Of a stretch of DNA of 40,296 nucleotides, positions 15,481-22,668 are shown piece by piece. How positions within the stretch are numbered: the first letter of the stretch is position 1; each line of letters starts with the position of its first letter. Source of the stretch: Sulfuricellaceae bacterium (GTDB lineage: Bacteria; Pseudomonadota; Gammaproteobacteria; Burkholderiales; Sulfuricellaceae); the NCBI GenBank assembly GCA_030690895.1, contig JAUYFQ010000137.1, positions 1 through 40,296 on the forward strand, read 5' to 3'. The notes under the pieces were generated by a model that did no database searches, was not told where the DNA came from, and saw nothing but the letters and a program-made list of their open reading frames with translations. The translations under genes and the position numbers were made by a program.

Positions 15481-16326
15481 ATGAATCAAAAAACCATCCT
15501 CATTACCGGCTGTTCCAGCGGCATTGGCTTGTGCGTCGCGGAAGGCCTGGCGAAGCGAGGGTATCGCGTATTCGCCACAGCGCGCAAGGCGGAAGACGTG
15601 GAAAAGCTGGCAGGCTTGGGTCTGGAAAGCCTGCTGCTGGATGTGTCGGATTCAGCCTCCATTCGTGCCGCAATGACGGAAATTCTGGCGCGAACTGGGG
15701 GGCGTCTGGATGCCTTGTTCAATAATGCCGGATTCGGCCAGCCTGGCGCGGTTGAGGATTTGCGGCGCGAAGTCTTGCGTGAGCAGTTCGAAACCAACGT
15801 GTTCGGAACCATCGAGCTGACCAATGCGGTCATCCCGGTGATGCGCAAGCAGGGGCATGGCCGCATTCTGATCAACAGCTCGCTGCTGGGTTACGTCTCC
15901 CTGCCATTTCGCGGTGCTTACAATGCCAGCAAGTATGCGCTGGAAGGCTTTGCCGATACCTTGCGTCTGGAATTGCGCGGCAGTGGTATCCATGTCTCGC
16001 TGATCGAACCGGGGCCGATTGCCAGCCGGTTCAGGGCCAATGCTTTCGAGCGTTACCGGCAGAATATCGATGCAGGGGCGAGTTTTTTTCGCGACACTTA
16101 TCGCGCCATGGAAAACCGCCTGACCAAACCCGGCCCGGCGCAACCGTTTACCCTGCCGCCCGAAGCTGTTCTTGAGAAAGTCATTCACGCGCTGGAGAGC
16201 CGTTTCCCCCGGATTCGCTACCCGGTCACTTTCCCTGCCTGGCTGTTTGCTGTGCTCAAACGCGTGTTGCCACAATTCGCCCTCGACTACGTTCTTTCCA
16301 GAGTCAGCAAGGGCGAGAACCGTTAA
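15481..16326 (+). CDS. Short-chain dehydrogenase/reductase of unknown substrate
   Basis: This 281-residue classical SDR has the nucleotide-binding motif TGCSSGIG (9-16), the NNAG motif at 81-84, a catalytic Ser near 133-134 and the YxxxK pair Tyr147/Lys151. The Arg-rich ATARK after beta-strand 2 favours NADP(H). The long C-terminal part after residue 200 (SRFRANAFERYRQNIDAG) resembles YbbO-like or retinol-dehydrogenase-like SDRs acting on aldehydes or lipid-type substrates, but the substrate cannot be told from sequence. I chose the ATG at 15481 because the fold begins there; the frame is open 28 codons upstream through a hairpin (GGCGCA...TGCGCC at 15385-15404). Confidence 0.85.
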   Translation: MNQKTILITGCSSGIGLCVAEGLAKRGYRVFATARKAEDVEKLAGLGLESLLLDVSDSASIRAAMTEILARTGGRLDALFNNAGFGQPGAVEDLRREVLREQFETNVFGTIELTNAVIPVMRKQGHGRILINSSLLGYVSLPFRGAYNASKYALEGFADTLRLELRGSGIHVSLIEPGPIASRFRANAFERYRQNIDAGASFFRDTYRAMENRLTKPGPAQPFTLPPEAVLEKVIHALESRFPRIRYPVTFPAWLFAVLKRVLPQFALDYVLSRVSKGENR

Positions 16327-16330
16327 ACCC

Positions 16331-16441
16331 AATACTGTTCACTTATGCCGTTCGTGGTGAGCTTGTCGAACCACCAGCCACTTATTCAGAGCCCTTCGAC
16401 AAGCTCAGGGCGAACGGAGATTTTCTTAAATGAACAGTGTT
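16331..16441. repeat. Nested inverted-repeat element before ccmA
   Basis: The outer arms AATACTGTTCACTTA (from 16331) and its inverted counterpart ending near 16441 enclose inner arms CCGTTCG/CGAACGG and a CTTGTCGAA/TTCGACAAG pair. The right-hand CCCTTCGACAAGCTCAGGG block is a widespread dispersed repeat type, related to the insert at 2940-2963. Folding would give one long stem of about 110 nt after the SDR gene, possibly a terminator. Confidence 0.75.
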
Positions 16442-16494
16442 GCCGTTAAACCAAAACTTTGATTTGAATTAAGTCCAAATCCGCTGCTTTCCTT

Positions 16495-16500
16495 TATATT
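16495..16500 (+). promoter_or_regulatory. Candidate -10 element for ccmA, possibly giving a leaderless transcript
   Basis: TATATT ends 6 bp before the ccmA ATG, so a normal start of transcription would fall at or next to the A of the ATG. No Shine-Dalgarno sequence is present (TTCGCCCC precedes the ATG). No good -35 hexamer is found at 17 bp. This is a weak, position-based suggestion. Confidence 0.3.
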
Positions 16501-16506
16501 CGCCCC

Positions 16507-17184
16507 ATGCCCGCCATCGTTGTTGAAAACCTGGAAAAGAATTATCGCCATTCGTGCGTGTTGCGCGATGTCTGTCTGAACGTGGAGGCCGGGCAGTGTT
16601 ACGTGCTGTTTGGCGCCAATGGCGCGGGCAAGACCACGTTGCTGCGGATACTCGCCACCATACAACGGCCTTCGCGGGGGCGCTTCGTCATGGCGGGCTT
16701 CGATGGAGTGGCGCAGCGCGATGAGGTGCGCCAGAACCTGTTTCTGGTGACCCACGGCTCGCATTTGTACGATGAACTCACCGGGCGCGAGAATCTGCGT
16801 TTTGCACTGGGTTTGCGCGGCCTGCACTGGGACGCGCAAGCAGGCCAGTCGGTACTGGAGCGGGTTGGACTGTCCGGTTTCGACGCCATGAAAGTTCGCC
16901 ATTACTCCAGCGGAATGAAAAAGCGCCTGGCCTTTGCCAAGGCGATGCTGGTCAGCCCTCCCGTGCTGTTGCTGGATGAGCCGTATGCGGCGCTGGACGA
17001 GCGCGCCATGGACATGATCAACCAGTTTGTCAGTGGGCTGACTGCCGAAGGGAAAACGGTGCTGATGGTGTCGCACAACCGTCATCGCTCGGCTCAGGTG
17101 GCTCATCGTGCGGGAGTGCTGCGGCGTGGCGGGATAGACGAAATTTCACTGGATCACCTGGCAGGGGCGGATGAGCTTCTTTAA
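16507..17184 (+). CDS. ccmA: CcmA, haem exporter ATP-binding protein
   Basis: This 225-residue ABC ATPase has Walker A GANGAGKT (36-43), the signature YSSGMKKRL near residue 132, and Walker B VLLLDEPYAALDE. The short size and SSGMKKR signature are typical of CcmA. With CcmB, CcmC and CcmD it forms the complex that uses ATP to release holo-CcmE carrying haem in the periplasm. Its end overlaps ccmB by 14 nt. It is first in the ccm operon after a long palindromic repeat. Confidence 0.96.
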   Translation: MPAIVVENLEKNYRHSCVLRDVCLNVEAGQCYVLFGANGAGKTTLLRILATIQRPSRGRFVMAGFDGVAQRDEVRQNLFLVTHGSHLYDELTGRENLRFALGLRGLHWDAQAGQSVLERVGLSGFDAMKVRHYSSGMKKRLAFAKAMLVSPPVLLLDEPYAALDERAMDMINQFVSGLTAEGKTVLMVSHNRHRSAQVAHRAGVLRRGGIDEISLDHLAGADELL

Positions 17185-17848
17185 GACGATTTATTTAATC
17201 GCCTGGAAAGATATTCTGAGCGAACTGCGCAGCCGGGAAAATATTCTTTCCATGCTGTTTTTCGCTCTGTTGATGATTTTCATCTTCAACTTTGCACTGC
17301 CGCTGGATGCGAAAACGGTCGACCTGCTGATGCCCGGCCTGATCTGGATCGCTTTTGCCTTCACGTCCATCATCGGCCTTGGGCGGTCATTTCAGGCCGA
17401 AAAGGATAATGATTGCCTGGAAGCTTTGCTGATTGCGCCGGTCAGCAAGGGCGCGGTTTACCTGGGTAAATTTCTGGGCAATTTTTTGTTTGTGTTGACG
17501 GCAGAAGCCGGACTGGTGCCGCTCTTCATCTTGTTCTTCAATCTTGAAATCGGCTCGAATCTACCCATGTTGCTAGGGATCTTTGCGCTGGGGACTTTCG
17601 GGTTGTCAGCGCTGGGGACGCTTTTTTCCGCCATGACGGCGCAGATTCGGGCGCGCGAGGTGATGTTTCCGATCCTGGTGCTGCCGCTCGCGGTGCCGGT
17701 GCTGATCGGCGCGATTCAGGCCACTGCGGGCGTGCTTCACCACACGCCCTGGGGGCAATACAGCCAATGGGTGCAACTGTTGCTGGTGTTCGATGTCATC
17801 TTCATCATCGTTGCGTTCTGGACGTTTGAATTCATATTGGAAGCCTAG
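17171..17848 (+). CDS. ccmB: CcmB, haem exporter membrane protein
   Basis: This 225-residue polytopic membrane protein has about six segments and the family features AWKDILSELRSRE, FQAEKDNDCLEALLIAPVS and ALGTLFSAMTAQIRAREVMFPIL. It is the permease partner of CcmA in the CcmABCD complex. It overlaps ccmA at the start and ends by a one-base overlap with the GTG of ccmC. The length equals that of CcmB in other proteobacteria. Confidence 0.96.
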   Translation: MSFFKTIYLIAWKDILSELRSRENILSMLFFALLMIFIFNFALPLDAKTVDLLMPGLIWIAFAFTSIIGLGRSFQAEKDNDCLEALLIAPVSKGAVYLGKFLGNFLFVLTAEAGLVPLFILFFNLEIGSNLPMLLGIFALGTFGLSALGTLFSAMTAQIRAREVMFPILVLPLAVPVLIGAIQATAGVLHHTPWGQYSQWVQLLLVFDVIFIIVAFWTFEFILEA

Positions 17849-18552
17849 TGGGTAAATTTCTCTTTTCGTCGGCCTGGCGCGACCGCATCGGCTTGCTGGC
17901 ATTGCTGGTGCTCGCTGTCGGGCTGTATTTGTCGCTGGTTCGCACGCCGCCCGACTATTATCAGGGCGAGGTTGCGCGCATCATGAACCTGCATGTGCCG
18001 CTGGTGAAAACTTCGCTGCTGGCCTATTTTGTGGCCTTCGTGGCAAGCATCCTGTTTCTGTGGAAACGCCGCGATGAATATGATGTCCTGGCGCACGCCT
18101 CGGTCGCAGTCGGCGCCGTGTTTACCCTGTGCGCCTTGCTGTCCGGCGCAATCTGGGGCAAGCCGACCTGGAATGCCTGGTGGACGTGGGATGCCAGGCT
18201 GGTTTCTTTCGCCATCCTGTTCCTGCTGATGGCTGGTTATCTGATGCTGCGCGCCTTCATCGAAGACGCCGACAAACAGGCGCGCGCCGCCGCCGTGTTC
18301 GCGCTGGTTGGATTTGTCGATCTGCCCATCATTCATTTGTCCGTGCAATGGTGGCGAACCTTGCACCAACCGGCCTCGTTCTCCGCCAAGGGTTTGTCGA
18401 TCTCGCCCGACATGATGCTGGCGCTGGCCTCCATGGCGATCGGGATGAGCCTGCTATATGCCTATCTGACGCTGCTCTACGCTCAGCTCATTCACAATCG
18501 TTCCCTGTTCCAGGCTGTTCAGGAGCACAAGCTGAGGGAGGCGCATTTATGA
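17848..18552 (+). CDS. ccmC: CcmC, haem-handling membrane protein
   Basis: This 234-residue protein with six membrane segments has the tryptophan-rich WWTWDARL motif (Trp111-Asp115) and conserved histidines in NLHVPLVK and IIHLSVQWW, which flank the haem site. CcmC attaches haem to the CcmE histidine in the periplasm. GTG start, overlapping ccmB by one base; the stop overlaps the next ATG (ATGA). In standard ccm operons ccmD follows here; in this window the gene that follows is a larger OB-domain protein. Confidence 0.97.
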   Translation: MGKFLFSSAWRDRIGLLALLVLAVGLYLSLVRTPPDYYQGEVARIMNLHVPLVKTSLLAYFVAFVASILFLWKRRDEYDVLAHASVAVGAVFTLCALLSGAIWGKPTWNAWWTWDARLVSFAILFLLMAGYLMLRAFIEDADKQARAAAVFALVGFVDLPIIHLSVQWWRTLHQPASFSAKGLSISPDMMLALASMAIGMSLLYAYLTLLYAQLIHNRSLFQAVQEHKLREAHL

Positions 18553-19001
18553 TCCGCCGCTGGTTATTCATTTTTCTTGTCTTGGGGCTGGTCAGCGCCT
18601 TGGCTTGGCAGCGTTACCAAAGCGAAGTGTCCTCGTATTCCCCGCTGGAATTCAGCCGTCTGGTAGACGGTCAGCAGGCGAGGGTGCTGGGCAGGGTGCA
18701 GGCCGGGAGCCTGAAAATGAGCGCGAACGATGCCAGTTTCATCCTGGAAGAACAGGGCGCATTGACCCCGGTCATCTATGCCGGACCGGACATGGATACC
18801 CTGCGCGAACTGAAAACCATCCTTGCACAAGGCGTGCGCCAGGCTGACGGCAGCTTGCGGGCGGAGCGGGTTTCGATTGCGCCGAATTACGCCTACATCG
18901 TCGGCGCATATGGGTCGATTGCCCTGATATTGCTGCTGTTTGCTTTCCTGGTCGAGAGACAGTTGCGGCAAATTCAGAAAACACTGGATAAGGAAGGCTG
19001 A
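18549..19001 (+). CDS. CcmE-like OB-domain protein with CcmD-like membrane tail
   Basis: This 150-residue protein sits where ccmD is expected. Residues 5-21 are a membrane anchor. Residues 30-110 look like a diverged CcmE OB domain: YSPLEFSRL, ARVLGRVQAGSLKMSAND and LTPVIYAGPDMDTLRELK line up with YTPSEVVKL, IRVGGMVEAGSMKMTAG and TVIPVHFEGVPPDLFKDG of the neighbouring CcmE. The haem-binding AKHSEDY of CcmE is replaced by APNYAY (111-116), so the His is gone. Residues 114-150, YAYIVGAYGSIALILLLFAF followed by LVERQLRQIQKTL, resemble CcmD: an aromatic N-end, one membrane segment and a basic cytoplasmic tail. My reading is a CcmE-like/CcmD fusion or a paralogue doing CcmD's job; this is inference. 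The ATG overlaps the ccmC stop, and its stop codon overlaps the ccmE start by one base. Confidence 0.75.
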   Translation: MIRRWLFIFLVLGLVSALAWQRYQSEVSSYSPLEFSRLVDGQQARVLGRVQAGSLKMSANDASFILEEQGALTPVIYAGPDMDTLRELKTILAQGVRQADGSLRAERVSIAPNYAYIVGAYGSIALILLLFAFLVERQLRQIQKTLDKEG

Positions 19002-19456
19002 TGAAAAGTAACCGAAAGTGGGGGATCGCCGGCAGCGTGGCCGTGGTGCTTGCGCTGGCTGGCTGGTTGGGCTACACCAGTTTTCAGGACGCGCTGGTGT
19101 ATTTTTACACCCCGTCCGAAGTCGTGAAGCTGGGCTCGGATTTCGAAGGTAAACGCATCCGGGTGGGGGGGATGGTGGAGGCTGGTAGCATGAAAATGAC
19201 CGCCGGAACCATGAAAATCGATTTCCGCCTGAGTGATGGCGAAACCGTGATCCCCGTACATTTTGAAGGCGTGCCGCCCGATCTCTTCAAGGACGGACAA
19301 GGCGCAGTTGCCGAGGGCGTCTGGATGCCGGCAGATAAAGCATTTCGCGCCGATCTCATCATGGCCAAGCATTCGGAAGACTACATGCCGATCGAAATGA
19401 AACGAGAGGGCAAGGCCATGCCCAAGGAAGATCTTTTGAAGACGCTCAAACAATGA
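19001..19456 (+). CDS. ccmE: CcmE, periplasmic haem chaperone
   Basis: This 151-residue protein has an N-terminal membrane anchor (residues 7-25), the OB domain with RIRVGGMVEAGSMKM, VIPVHFEGVPPDLFKDG and VAEGVWMP, and the haem site AKHSEDY with His124 and Tyr128 in the HxxxY pattern. CcmE receives haem covalently from CcmC and passes it to CcmF/CcmH. It is preceded by the His-less paralogue and followed by a 163-bp gap holding a palindromic repeat that splits the operon before ccmF. Confidence 0.97.
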   Translation: MKSNRKWGIAGSVAVVLALAGWLGYTSFQDALVYFYTPSEVVKLGSDFEGKRIRVGGMVEAGSMKMTAGTMKIDFRLSDGETVIPVHFEGVPPDLFKDGQGAVAEGVWMPADKAFRADLIMAKHSEDYMPIEMKREGKAMPKEDLLKTLKQ

Positions 19457-19467
19457 AAAACTCAGTT

Positions 19468-19602
19468 GACCACGAAATACACGAAATACACGAAAAAAAT
19501 CAATTTGTGGATGGTTTTTTTCTCTTCACCCATTCAGTGAAGAGGCAATACTTTCGCTTCACGGCGAAATGTCGGCTTGCCCTTTTTCGTGCATTTCGTG
19601 GT
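19468..19602. repeat. CACG-periodic palindromic repeat, GAAA flavour, copy 4
   Basis: Left arm 19468-19495 has three CACGAAA units at 9-bp spacing; right arm 19585-19602 holds only two, so it is one unit shorter. The interior also has a CTCTTCAC/GTGAAGAG hairpin. It lies between ccmE and ccmF, the only sizeable gap in the ccm operon. About 20 bp left of the arm are the same as in copy 3. Confidence 0.85.
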
Positions 19603-19619
19603 AAACATAGGATTGTAGG

Positions 19620-21575
19620 ATGAACACCGTATTGGGGCAGTATTCCCTCATCCTCGCCCTGGTGCTGGCAGCGAGTGGCGGTACAGCGGCGCTCGTTGGC
19701 CTCGGGACGCAGCAGCCCGCCTGGGTGAGAGTCGCGCGCAACGCGATCTTCCTGATTTTTGTCTTGCTGACGATCTCCATGGGGACGCTGGAATACGCCT
19801 TCCTCAGCCACGATTACAGCCTGAAATATGTCGCGGCACACTCGAACAATACCCTGCCGACCTTCTATCTTGCCACCGCCATGTGGGGCGGGCATGAGGG
19901 CTCATTTCTGTTGTGGGCCTGGCTGCTGGCGCTGTACTCGGCAGTGGCGGCGCGCCTGCACTGGCGCACCCATCCCCAGGCCATGCCTTACCTGCTGGCG
20001 ATCAATGCGGCGCTGATGCTGGGATTCATGTGCCTGATCGTTTTTCTGGCCGATCCGTTCGAAGTTGCGACCATGCTCGTGCCGGATGGCGCCGGGCTGA
20101 ACCCCTTGCTACAAGACCCTGGCATGGTGTTTCACCCGCCCTTCCTCTACATGGGCTATGTCGGTTTCTCCATCCCCTTTGCCTTTGCCATGGCGGCGCT
20201 GCTGAGGGGAACGGTCAATGAAGAGTGGGTCAAGGCAACCCGACGCTGGACACTGTTTGCCTGGCTGATGCTGACCTTCGGCATCGTGCTGGGTGGTTAC
20301 TGGGCTTATTATGAGTTGGGCTGGGGTGGCTACTGGGCATGGGATCCGGTGGAAAACGCCTCCTTCATGCCCTGGCTGGTTGGTACGGCTTTCCTGCATT
20401 CTGTCATGGTGCAGGAGACGCGCCGCATGTTCAAAATCTGGAACGTGTTCCTGATCATCGTGACCTTTTCGCTGACCTTGCTTGGCGCCTTTCTGGTGCG
20501 CTCCGGCGTGGTTTCGTCGGTGCATTCCTTCGCCAGCGACCCTGGACGGGGGGTGTTCATTCTGGCTTTCATGACCGTGGTGCTGGTGTTCTCGTTCGGC
20601 ACGCTGATCGTGCGCGGCGACAAGCTGAAAAGCGAGGTGGCGTTCGATGCCATGGTCTCGCGCGAAACGGCTTTTCTGTTCAACAATCTGTTCTTTCTGG
20701 TGGCGATGGCGACCGTTTTTGTCGGCACGCTTTACCCCCTGCTGCTGGAATCCCTGACCGGCGCCAAGGTGACGGTGGGCGCGCCCTATTACAACGCTGT
20801 TTTTCTGCCCATCATGTTGCTGATGGTGGCGCTCATGGGCGTGGGGCCGCTCCTGCCCTGGCGCAAGGCTTCACTCGCCGCGCTCAAGCGCAATGCGCTA
20901 TGGCCGGGCGTGCTGGCGGCAATCGGCACTGCGCTGACGGCCGCCGTTGGACTACACGAGATTTTTCCCTTGCTCGGCATGGCGGTGGTGTATTTTGTTT
21001 TTGGCAGCATTCTGCGCGATTTTCATGTGGCGGCGCGGGGCAGTCAGCGGCGCGCGAGCCAGTCCTATCTGCCGGCGTTGATCGATGCCGTTCGCCGCAA
21101 CAAGCGCCGTTTTGGCGGCCTGATCGTGCATTTTGGCGTACTGATGATGATCGTCGGCCTGATCGCGTCGGCAGTTTTCAAAATCGAAAAAGATGTGGTG
21201 CTCAAAGCGGGTGACAGTTTCGCGCTGGGGAGCTACAGCGTACTGCTCAAGGGCGTGACCGACATTCGCGGCGCCAATTACAGCGGCACAGCAGCGATTC
21301 TGGAGGTTTCAAAACCCGGTGAAAAAGTAATCGAACTACGGCCGGAAAAGCGTACCTACATCGGCTCTGGCATGCCGACTACGGAAGCGGCTATCCATGA
21401 AAACTGGCTGCGCGACATCTACCTGGTGCTGGATAAACCAACCGGCGACGCTTACATCATCAAAGCTTATTTCAACCCGCTGGTGAAGTGGATCTGGACC
21501 GGCGTCATGGTCATGGGCTTTGGAACCGCGCTCAGTTTATGGCAACGCAGACGCAGCATGGGAGACAAGGCATGA
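19620..21575 (+). CDS. ccmF: CcmF, cytochrome c haem lyase subunit
   Basis: This 651-residue protein has about fifteen membrane segments. The WGGYWAWDPVENAS motif (Trp235-Asp242) and conserved histidines (MWGGHEGSFLLW, FHPPFLYMGY, LHSVMVQETRR) are the CcmF hallmarks. CcmF with CcmH and CcmI joins haem from CcmE to the CxxCH of apocytochromes. It starts 17 bp past the right arm of a palindromic repeat, with a GTAGG site before the ATG. The stop overlaps the ccmG ATG (ATGA). Confidence 0.97.
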   Translation: MNTVLGQYSLILALVLAASGGTAALVGLGTQQPAWVRVARNAIFLIFVLLTISMGTLEYAFLSHDYSLKYVAAHSNNTLPTFYLATAMWGGHEGSFLLWAWLLALYSAVAARLHWRTHPQAMPYLLAINAALMLGFMCLIVFLADPFEVATMLVPDGAGLNPLLQDPGMVFHPPFLYMGYVGFSIPFAFAMAALLRGTVNEEWVKATRRWTLFAWLMLTFGIVLGGYWAYYELGWGGYWAWDPVENASFMPWLVGTAFLHSVMVQETRRMFKIWNVFLIIVTFSLTLLGAFLVRSGVVSSVHSFASDPGRGVFILAFMTVVLVFSFGTLIVRGDKLKSEVAFDAMVSRETAFLFNNLFFLVAMATVFVGTLYPLLLESLTGAKVTVGAPYYNAVFLPIMLLMVALMGVGPLLPWRKASLAALKRNALWPGVLAAIGTALTAAVGLHEIFPLLGMAVVYFVFGSILRDFHVAARGSQRRASQSYLPALIDAVRRNKRRFGGLIVHFGVLMMIVGLIASAVFKIEKDVVLKAGDSFALGSYSVLLKGVTDIRGANYSGTAAILEVSKPGEKVIELRPEKRTYIGSGMPTTEAAIHENWLRDIYLVLDKPTGDAYIIKAYFNPLVKWIWTGVMVMGFGTALSLWQRRRSMGDKA

Positions 21576-22147
21576 ATCCCCTGAAGGGTATAAAGGGCTG
21601 GAAAATTGCCATCATCATCGTGCTGGCCGGTGTGATCGGATTGTTCTGGCGAGGGCTGCACATGGACCCGCGTTTTATCCCCGCCGTACTCGAAGGCAAA
21701 CCGGCCATGCCTTTTACTGCTGTTGATCTCCATACCGGCAAGGAATGGAAACTGGAAGCCCTGCGCGGCAAAGTGGTGCTGCTCAATTTCTGGGCCTCAT
21801 GGTGTACTGAATGTCGCGCCGAACACGAAAACCTCGCCAAGCTGTACCAGCAGTTCGCGGCTCACCCGGATTTTGTCATGCTGGGCGTGGTGTATCAGGA
21901 CAAAGAAGAGGACGCACGTGCTTTCCTGAAACGCTTTGGCAGCGCCTACCCTCATCTCTTTGACTCCAAGGGGGAAATCGGCATCGGCTATGGCGTATAC
22001 GGTGTGCCGGAAACTTTCCTGATCGATCGCCAGGGCGTCATCCTGTGCAAGCAGTTTGGGCCGGTGATGGGCAAGGATATGGATAAACTCATGGAAAAAT
22101 GGATTGCGCCGGTATTGGCTGGCAAGGAGTTGAAACAATGCCAGTGA
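21572..22147 (+). CDS. ccmG: CcmG (DsbE), membrane-anchored thioredoxin-like protein
   Basis: This 191-residue protein has an anchor near residues 10-28 and a thioredoxin fold with active site WCTEC (Cys78, Cys81) and the cis-proline region YGVYGVPETFLIDRQG. CcmG keeps the apocytochrome or CcmH cysteines reduced for haem ligation. Glu at the position before the second Cys is unusual, where Pro or Thr is more common. It overlaps ccmF by 4 nt and the annotated ccmH start by 10 nt. Confidence 0.95.
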   Translation: MNPLKGIKGWKIAIIIVLAGVIGLFWRGLHMDPRFIPAVLEGKPAMPFTAVDLHTGKEWKLEALRGKVVLLNFWASWCTECRAEHENLAKLYQQFAAHPDFVMLGVVYQDKEEDARAFLKRFGSAYPHLFDSKGEIGIGYGVYGVPETFLIDRQGVILCKQFGPVMGKDMDKLMEKWIAPVLAGKELKQCQ

Positions 22148-22668
22148 AACCAGAAGATGCTGACATTTTCTCCCTCTCCTCCCGGGAGAGGGTTGGGGTG
22201 AGGGTGGGCGTCATGGCCGCGCTTCTCCTCTTCACCTTGACCGCCCAGGCCGCCCAAATCGAAGAAACCGAGCTGGAATCGAAAACCCGCGACCTGTCGC
22301 GCGAGTTGCGGTGTCTGGTGTGTCAGGGAGAAAACGTCTGGGATTCCAATTCTCCCCTGGCTGGCCAGATGCGCGACCTGGTGCGCGAGCGTCTGAGACA
22401 GGGCGAATCGCCGCAACAGATCGCGAGTTATCTGGAAAGCCGCTACGGCGATTTCGTGCTGATGAAGCCCCCCAAACATGGTCTCAACTGGCTGCTGTGG
22501 CTGGGCCCATTCGCTCTCCTGCTGAGTGGCGCGTTCCTGCTCAAACGGGCGATAAGCCGCTGGCGTCGCCCGGAACCTGCGCCCATACCGGATATCAGCC
22601 CCAATATCAGTGAATCGCAGAAACGCAAAATCGAGGTTGAACTGGCCAAACTGGAGGATGAATCGTGA
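22138..22668 (+). CDS. ccmH: CcmH, apocytochrome thiol-reducing subunit of the haem lyase
   Basis: This is a CcmH/CycL family protein. The signal segment MAALLLFTLTAQA is followed by a three-helix domain with the redox motif LRCLVCQGEN, and a C-terminal membrane segment (LLWLGPFALLLSGAFLLKR). It acts on apocytochrome cysteines together with CcmG. The start is unclear. ATG 22138 gives 176 residues with an N-terminal stretch read through a dispersed repeat (22172-22204). GTG 22198 would give a normal signal peptide (MRVGVMAALLLFTL) with GGAGAGGG from the same repeat as ribosome site. I list the longer frame; the shorter is at least as plausible. The stop overlaps ccmI. Confidence 0.92.
   Translation: MPVKPEDADIFSLSSRERVGVRVGVMAALLLFTLTAQAAQIEETELESKTRDLSRELRCLVCQGENVWDSNSPLAGQMRDLVRERLRQGESPQQIASYLESRYGDFVLMKPPKHGLNWLLWLGPFALLLSGAFLLKRAISRWRRPEPAPIPDISPNISESQKRKIEVELAKLEDES
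22172..22204. repeat. Dispersed palindromic repeat (CCCTCTCC...GAGAGGG) inside the ccmH 5-prime end
   Basis: CCCTCTC (22172-22178) pairs with GAGAGGG (22186-22192) and is followed by TTGGGGTGAGGG. This is a very common intergenic repeat type in proteobacteria. The last bases of the window (CCCTCTGGGAGAG, to 40296) look like the beginning of another copy. Confidence 0.75.

Noticed and set aside
18129-19001. 290-residue frame running through the end of ccmC into the CcmE-like gene
   Set aside because: Its first 140 residues overlap conserved ccmC in another frame. The natural start is ATG 18549, overlapping the ccmC stop, with a proper membrane anchor right after it.
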